From assembly GCA_017632935.1 (NCBI GenBank), contig JAGBQJ010000055.1:1-54048 (forward strand): a DNA stretch of 54,048 nt, in the 5' to 3' direction. Source of the DNA: Bacteroidales bacterium (GTDB lineage: Bacteria > Bacteroidota > Bacteroidia > Bacteroidales > F082). Under the pieces are notes generated by a model. It did no database searches and had not been told where the DNA came from. It was given only the letters and a program-made list of their open reading frames with translations. A program made the position numbers and the translations under genes. Positions 50,388 through 54,048 of this stretch are shown in pieces (positions within the stretch are counted from its first letter, which is position 1; each line of letters begins with the position of its first letter).

Positions 50388-50413
50388 CAATCTAATTCAA
50401 CAATATAAACACT

Positions 50414-51046
50414 TTGAAGAACCTAACATTATATACGGTAGGCCATTCCAACCAATCATTGGAGGAGTTCCTTTCTTTGCTTCAACGCCACAGCATCAAC
50501 TGCGTTGTGGACGTCAGAAGTGTGCCTGCAAGCAAATACGCACCACAGTTCAACGAGGAGAGTCTAAGACGTTTCTTAAAGCCGCACGACATCCAATACC
50601 TGCCTTTTGGCGATGAGTTCGGCGCACGGAGAACTGACTGCATTAATGATGACGGTCAGGTGGATTTTGAGATGGCAGTTACAACTCCTTTATTTCAACA
50701 AGGGGCTGAAAGGCTGATGAAAGGTTTGGAAAGAGGCTTCACCATTGCATTAATGTGTTCAGAGGCCGATCCTTTGGAATGCCACCGCTTCTCCTTGGTT
50801 TCCAGATATTTCCACAATCAAGGAATTGAAGTTTTTCACATTATGAAGGATGCGGAATTGGCTACCCAAAATGAGGTAGAAAAACGGATGGTGAACGAGT
50901 TTCTCCATTCGAGGAAATACCGTCTTGCCGAGGTTGACAACTTGTTTGGCACCTATACCGCCGAAGACCAACTCAACGACGCCTACAATTTAAAAAACAA
51001 GGAAATAGGGTATAAAACCTCATTACAGCTGGAAGAAGAATACTGA
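50414..51046 (+). CDS. DUF488 family protein, first of pair
   Basis: 210 residues. LYTVGHSNQSLEEFLSLL, VVDVRSVPASKYAPQFN, and the C-terminal MCSEADPLECHRFSLVSRYF (paired Cys with CHR) are DUF488 signatures. The biochemical activity of the family is not settled; the Cys/His/Arg and DVRS residues suggest an enzyme acting on nucleotides or nucleic acid. The start is TTG 50414: the domain begins at the fifth residue and no in-frame ATG or GTG lies nearby upstream of it. The next gene starts 1 bp after its stop. Confidence 0.88.
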   Translation: MKNLTLYTVGHSNQSLEEFLSLLQRHSINCVVDVRSVPASKYAPQFNEESLRRFLKPHDIQYLPFGDEFGARRTDCINDDGQVDFEMAVTTPLFQQGAERLMKGLERGFTIALMCSEADPLECHRFSLVSRYFHNQGIEVFHIMKDAELATQNEVEKRMVNEFLHSRKYRLAEVDNLFGTYTAEDQLNDAYNLKNKEIGYKTSLQLEEEY

Positions 51047-51047
51047 C

Positions 51048-51491
51048 ATGATTACGTTCTACACCATAGGTTTCACGAAGAAAAGTGCCGAGCATTTCTT
51101 CAACTTAATACGTGACAACGGCGTGAAACAACTCATCGATGTGCGCATCAGCAATAGTAGCCAGTTGGCGGGTTTTGCAAAAGGTAAGGATTTGGAGTTT
51201 TTCACCAACGAAATTTGCCACATCCCCTATCAACACATTGTTGACTTCGCGCCCACCAAAGAACTTCTTGACCAATGGCATAAGCAAGAAGTGACTTGGC
51301 CAGAATACGTGGCAATCTACACCAAGATACTGAACGACAGGGAGATTATAAAGAAATATGGCACCAAGCCGTTCGAAGGAGCCTGTTTCCTATGCAGTGA
51401 AGACAGCCCCGAACAATGCCATCGACGCTTGTTGGCTGAATATCTGCAAAAACATAGCAAAGAGAAAATTCAAATCATACATTTAATTTGA
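51048..51491 (+). CDS. DUF488 family protein, second of pair
   Basis: 147 residues, a compact relative of its neighbour: FYTIGFTKKSAEHFFNLI, QLIDVRISNSSQLAGFA and FLCSEDSPEQCHRRLLAEYL. VDVRS of the first copy is DVRISNS here, so the two paralogues are not redundant copies. Gap of 1 bp from the first copy and a 1-base overlap (TGATG) with the next gene indicate translational coupling and probably a joint complex or pathway. Confidence 0.9.
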   Translation: MITFYTIGFTKKSAEHFFNLIRDNGVKQLIDVRISNSSQLAGFAKGKDLEFFTNEICHIPYQHIVDFAPTKELLDQWHKQEVTWPEYVAIYTKILNDREIIKKYGTKPFEGACFLCSEDSPEQCHRRLLAEYLQKHSKEKIQIIHLI

Positions 51492-52495
51492 TGTCGATGG
51501 AGAAGTATTTCATTTGCTTGGCCAATTCCTACAAACATGGCGGCAGATGCATCGCTGGCGTTGAAGTCGTACCACAATCCAACGGAAGGCTTGACATCGT
51601 CCGCCATGACGATGGTCGCCCGCGATGGATCAGGCCTGTTTCGATGTCCGCCAACGGCGAAATACCCAACCATCTCGCTGAGAGTTTCAAAATTTTTTCA
51701 CTGGTCAAACTAAGCGACGTGGAGCCTTGCCCCGACAAGGCGCATTCCGAGGATGTGCATTGTTCACGTATGGAAATCTGTCCATTTGAGCTATCTCTTA
51801 ACACGGATTTTTTGGACCAACTCATTGACACTCGACATCAGGCGATCTTTTATTACAGGGGAAAAGCCATCCCCGCAACTATTATTGACCGACTCGACTA
51901 TTCTTTGATGCTGATTTATCCAGAACACGCCTGTGCTTATTGTGACGAAGAAAGGGAAAACTCAAAGTATCGGATGAAGTTCACCTATTATGGCACGAAC
52001 TACGACTTCCCCATTACTGACCCCGTTTTTTTGGAGCAGTTCAAGAAAAGTCCCGACAATTATTCGGATTTGAATAGCGTTTATTTGGTGCTTTCGCTCG
52101 GTTTGGAATTTGAAGGATTCCATTTCAAATTGGTGGCCACGGTGGTGATTCCAGAAAACCGTGTGTGTTCATCAGAAGAACCAATTCTGCTGGAAGAACC
52201 TCATTGGTTCGATGCAATTGACCAAGAAATGATGCAATTAATCGAGGCAAAGAAAGACATTGAGCAACGCTTGAATGAACTTCGCTTAAAGACTAAAGAA
52301 CACATGGAGTTCCATGGTGAAGAACAAGTGAAATCTCAGCATTTTACTGTCAGTTACACTCCATCAAAAACCGTGATGCAATTTGATAGTAAATCTTTCC
52401 GACAGGAAAACACGGATCTTTATTCCAAATACTGTCACCCGAAACAAAAAGAAGCTTCCATTATTGTTCGACAAAACAGATTGGAGCAACCTTGA
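51491..52495 (+). CDS. Dual-OB-domain-like protein with helical C-terminal tail
   Basis: 334 residues. The N-terminal 215 residues (YFICLANSYKHGGRCIAGVE, PRWIRPVS, YSLMLIYPEHACAYCDE) match the pattern of the dual OB (DuOB) domain as I recall it: two tandem OB folds, possibly binding nucleic acid. A short coiled coil follows (IEAKKDIEQRLNELRLKTKE). The tail has FTVSYTPSKTVMQFDSKSF, then LYSKYCHPKQ and IIVRQ, a pattern like the C-terminal ends of phage-type recombination accessory proteins. The ATG at 51491 overlaps the stop of the second DUF488 gene. Function inferred only from context. Confidence 0.68.
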   Translation: MSMEKYFICLANSYKHGGRCIAGVEVVPQSNGRLDIVRHDDGRPRWIRPVSMSANGEIPNHLAESFKIFSLVKLSDVEPCPDKAHSEDVHCSRMEICPFELSLNTDFLDQLIDTRHQAIFYYRGKAIPATIIDRLDYSLMLIYPEHACAYCDEERENSKYRMKFTYYGTNYDFPITDPVFLEQFKKSPDNYSDLNSVYLVLSLGLEFEGFHFKLVATVVIPENRVCSSEEPILLEEPHWFDAIDQEMMQLIEAKKDIEQRLNELRLKTKEHMEFHGEEQVKSQHFTVSYTPSKTVMQFDSKSFRQENTDLYSKYCHPKQKEASIIVRQNRLEQP

Positions 52496-52523
52496 TTTCA
52501 GTTTTTCTGCATCAGACTTATAA

Positions 52524-52724
52524 TTACGGCTCCGGCATCTGCCCCTGCTGTGGAACAATAATAGCGCAGACGATGTAGGCCAACAATCCAGCACCACCCA
52601 TAAAGGTGAAGATGACCCACAACAAACGAATCAAAGTGGAGTCCACTTCGAAGTATTCACCCAGTCCGCCACACACGCCGCAAAGTTTCTTGTCAGCTAT
52701 TGAACGATACAGTTTCTTAGTCAT
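52524..52724 (-). CDS. PspC-domain membrane protein
   Basis: 66 residues. KKLYRSIADKKLCGVCGGLGEYFEVDSTLIRLLWVIF is the PspC signature, followed by one hydrophobic helix (GGAGLLAYIVCAIIVP). In enterobacteria PspC takes part in envelope-stress sensing; short stand-alone PspC proteins in Bacteroidota have no assigned role. It is convergent with the dual-OB gene. A reverse -7 (complement of 52751-52758) lies 27 bp before the start. Confidence 0.93.
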   Translation of the reverse strand: MTKKLYRSIADKKLCGVCGGLGEYFEVDSTLIRLLWVIFTFMGGAGLLAYIVCAIIVPQQGQMPEP

Positions 52725-52750
52725 TTCAGTATTGTTTTTGTCTCAAGTCG

Positions 52751-52929
52751 CAAAAATATTCATATTTCCCAAAACAGCGGTGATTTGAACACCATTTTGC
52801 AACAAATCGCATCCCCACATTTTACTCTTAACGACCGATATTTCTGCGCCCATTTTTCTAGCAGCACATTATGAAAAGACATGTTTTTTACAATTACGGC
52901 GAGCTACGCGATAAAATTGTCTATTTTTG
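52751..52929. promoter_or_regulatory. Divergent -7 elements for PspC and the barrel gene
   Basis: Reverse TATTTTTG (complement of 52751-52758) and forward TATTTTTG at 52922-52929, the latter 16 bp before the first ATG of the barrel protein. Nothing else was seen in this 220-bp gap. Confidence 0.5.
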
Positions 52930-52944
52930 TCCGCGTAAAAACAA

Positions 52945-53469
52945 ATGCTATTTATTATGCTCATTAAAACGAAAAAAGCCATTCTTCTTGTGGTTGCAGT
53001 TATGGGTTTGGCCTTTGCCGCAAAGGCACAGAACAATGCCATAGGTGTTCGCCTTAGCGGTGGTAATCAATGGTATTGTGCAGAAATCTCCTACCAGCGA
53101 AGTTTAGATGCCCCTAACCGTTTTGAGACAGACCTTGGTTACAGGGTTGATGACGAGTTTGACATAGGGTATTTGTTTTTAACGGGCGTCTATCAATTGC
53201 ATTTTGATATTTCTGCCGATAAAAACCTTGGGTGGTATTTTGGTTTTGGTCCCAGATTAGAAATATTATACCATGATGGTCACTCCGGTTTTGATAATCC
53301 AATTCACTTTGCAGGCGCGTTAGGTGTAGTGGGTCAGGTTGGTTTGGACTATCATTTCAATGCCATCCCTCTTCAACTTGCATTGGACTACCGTCCATGC
53401 TTATATCTTATCCCTAACGCAGCATTTCAGTGGGCTGATTTCGGCATTAGCATCCGATACAGGTTTTGA
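52945..53469 (+). CDS. Small outer-membrane beta-barrel protein
   Basis: 174 residues with a signal peptide ending at AAKAQ. Alternating strands (NAIGVRLSGGNQWYCAEISYQR, FDIGYLFLTGVYQLHFDI, LGWYFGFGPRLEILY, HFAGALGVVGQVGLDYHF, LQLALDYRPCLYLI) and a terminal DFGISIRYRF ending in Phe suggest an eight-stranded outer-membrane barrel. Function unknown. The ATG at 52957 (MLIKTKK) is also possible and gives a more usual signal peptide. Confidence 0.8.
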   Translation: MLFIMLIKTKKAILLVVAVMGLAFAAKAQNNAIGVRLSGGNQWYCAEISYQRSLDAPNRFETDLGYRVDDEFDIGYLFLTGVYQLHFDISADKNLGWYFGFGPRLEILYHDGHSGFDNPIHFAGALGVVGQVGLDYHFNAIPLQLALDYRPCLYLIPNAAFQWADFGISIRYRF

Positions 53470-53664
53470 TTTCAGTAATCCAAGCCGAAAAAACGGATAA
53501 CCACACCATGTTGCAGTTTTTTGTTGCCTTTTTTTCATACCAAATTGGAAAAAGACCTATATTTGCCCCCGACAAAAAAACAAAAAGTATAACCAAATCA
53601 TCGCCAATGAAAAGATAACACCGAGACATAATTATTATGAAATAGCGTTAGCCAAATAGCTTGT

Positions 53665-53779
53665 GTTAGGAAACTTGGACACTTTCATGACACTACGAGC
53701 AGTGAGCCAATGCCTGCGTGTTTTCAACACGTGGGCTTTACTGAAAAATTGTAGTGTCGGCAGTCCAAGGCCTCCTAAC
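53665..53779. ncRNA. 115-nt rod-like hairpin: candidate structured RNA or small inverted-repeat element
   Basis: Five nested stems close the whole segment: GTTAGGA/TCCTAAC (53665-53671 with 53773-53779), CTTGGAC/GTCCAAG (53674-53680 with 53763-53769), GACACTAC/GTAGTGTC (53689-53696 with 53751-53758), CAGT...GCC/GGGC...ACTG, and CGTGTT/AACACG (53717-53722 with 53726-53731). The bulged rod is reminiscent of 6S RNA but shorter. No T-tract is seen on either strand, so strand and nature remain open; a miniature inverted-repeat element would look similar. Confidence 0.45.
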
Positions 53780-53821
53780 TAATTTGAAGTAAGTCCACGT
53801 TTTTTATTGCGAAATAATTAG

Positions 53822-53829
53822 TATCTTTG
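53822..53829 (+). promoter_or_regulatory. -7 element (TATCTTTG) for the last gene
   Basis: TAnnTTTG match 54 bp before the ATG at 53884. Confidence 0.45.
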
Positions 53830-53883
53830 CAACACCTTAATTAATTAGAGCACAAATTTATCAACCTTTAAAACCCTTAGAAA

Positions 53884-54048
53884 ATGAAAAAAATTATCTT
53901 GACCTTCGTGATGGCGCTTTTCGCCGTCGGCGCTTTTGCGCAGAATGATGAAGTAACCGGAGTGCGCATCCCCAGCGGATACCAAGGCTTCTTTGAAATG
54001 GGCAACACCTTGTTGCACTTCGACAAGAACATTTCCACCACCATTCAA
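53884..54048 (+). CDS. Secreted, probably outer-membrane protein (3' end outside window)
   Basis: The first 55 codons of a gene that runs off the right edge. A signal peptide (MKKIILTFVMALFAVGAFAQ) is followed by EVTGVRIPSGYQGFFEMGN and TLLHFDKNISTTIQ, an opening common in Bacteroidota outer-membrane barrel proteins. Nothing more can be said from this fragment. Confidence 0.8.
   Translation, partial: MKKIILTFVMALFAVGAFAQNDEVTGVRIPSGYQGFFEMGNTLLHFDKNISTTIQ

Larger units (their letters stand above)
53470..53883. other. Gene-free region of 414 bp with a structured hairpin
   Basis: No coding frame is supported. It holds a forward -7-like TATATTTG at 53558-53565, the 115-nt hairpin listed separately, and the promoter of the last gene. 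Confidence 0.6.

Noticed and set aside
53613-53640. A possible start codon within the 53.6-kb gap
   Set aside because: The frame closes after two or three codons; no coding support.

Overview
The window looks like a chromosomal segment of a Bacteroidota bacterium, most likely an uncultured member of Bacteroidales. The evidence is: many secreted proteins with a type IX secretion (T9SS) C-terminal sorting domain; promoters with the Bacteroidota TAnnTTTG -7 element, one of them with a perfect TTTG-N19-TAnnTTTG layout; and families typical of the phylum (S46 dipeptidyl-peptidase, C10 protease, lamin-tail and CotH secreted proteins, DUF4468, GIN-domain lipoprotein). No rRNA, tRNA, CRISPR array, phage or insertion sequence was recognised.

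Layout. 1-15 kb: a truncated InlB-repeat T9SS protein, nitroreductase, SBF-type transporter, zinc metallopeptidase, a Ser-rich secreted protein behind a sigma-54-like promoter, a second InlB-repeat T9SS protein, upp, elbB, and a giant C10 protease/InlB-repeat T9SS protein. 14-28 kb: enoyl-CoA hydratase, outer-membrane proteins, queG, mltF, acyltransferase plus phosphatase, a lamin-tail T9SS protein, CYTH protein, asd, ribF-rlmH, GIN lipoprotein. 28.5-33 kb: DUF4468, HMG-CoA reductase and a GYDIA-type GHMP kinase (a mevalonate module), and a U32 peptidase. 33-41 kb: a five-gene O-acylation operon with three AlgJ-like SGNH proteins alternating with two AlgI-like MBOAT proteins. 41-47 kb: CotH T9SS protein, then a C69 dipeptidase/S46 dipeptidyl-peptidase operon. 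47-52.5 kb: a PBECR-like nuclease candidate, a candidate ncRNA, a Pif1/HRDC helicase, and a tightly coupled DUF488-DUF488-dual-OB cassette. The right end holds a PspC protein, an outer-membrane barrel, a 115-nt rod-like hairpin and a truncated secreted protein.

The most unusual signal is a set of dispersed palindromes. Eight copies of a 30-bp element (arms TGTAGAGACG and CGTCTCTACA around variable, roughly self-complementary 10-bp cores) are scattered over 42 kb. Four lie inside reading frames without breaking them (30 bp is exactly 10 codons), two supply stop codons of the genes they touch, and two lie between genes. A second, longer palindrome family (CATTGCGAGG type) is also read in frame inside the U32 peptidase and supplies the start codon of queG. 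This resembles the protein-coding palindromes known from Rickettsia. The U32 peptidase carries three insertions and the GHMP kinase two. Second in interest are the DUF488-DUF488-dual-OB cassette beside a Pif1 helicase and a PBECR-like protein, and the acylation operon, whose AlgJ paralogues differ at the catalytic Asp and share a repeated C-terminal helical tail.
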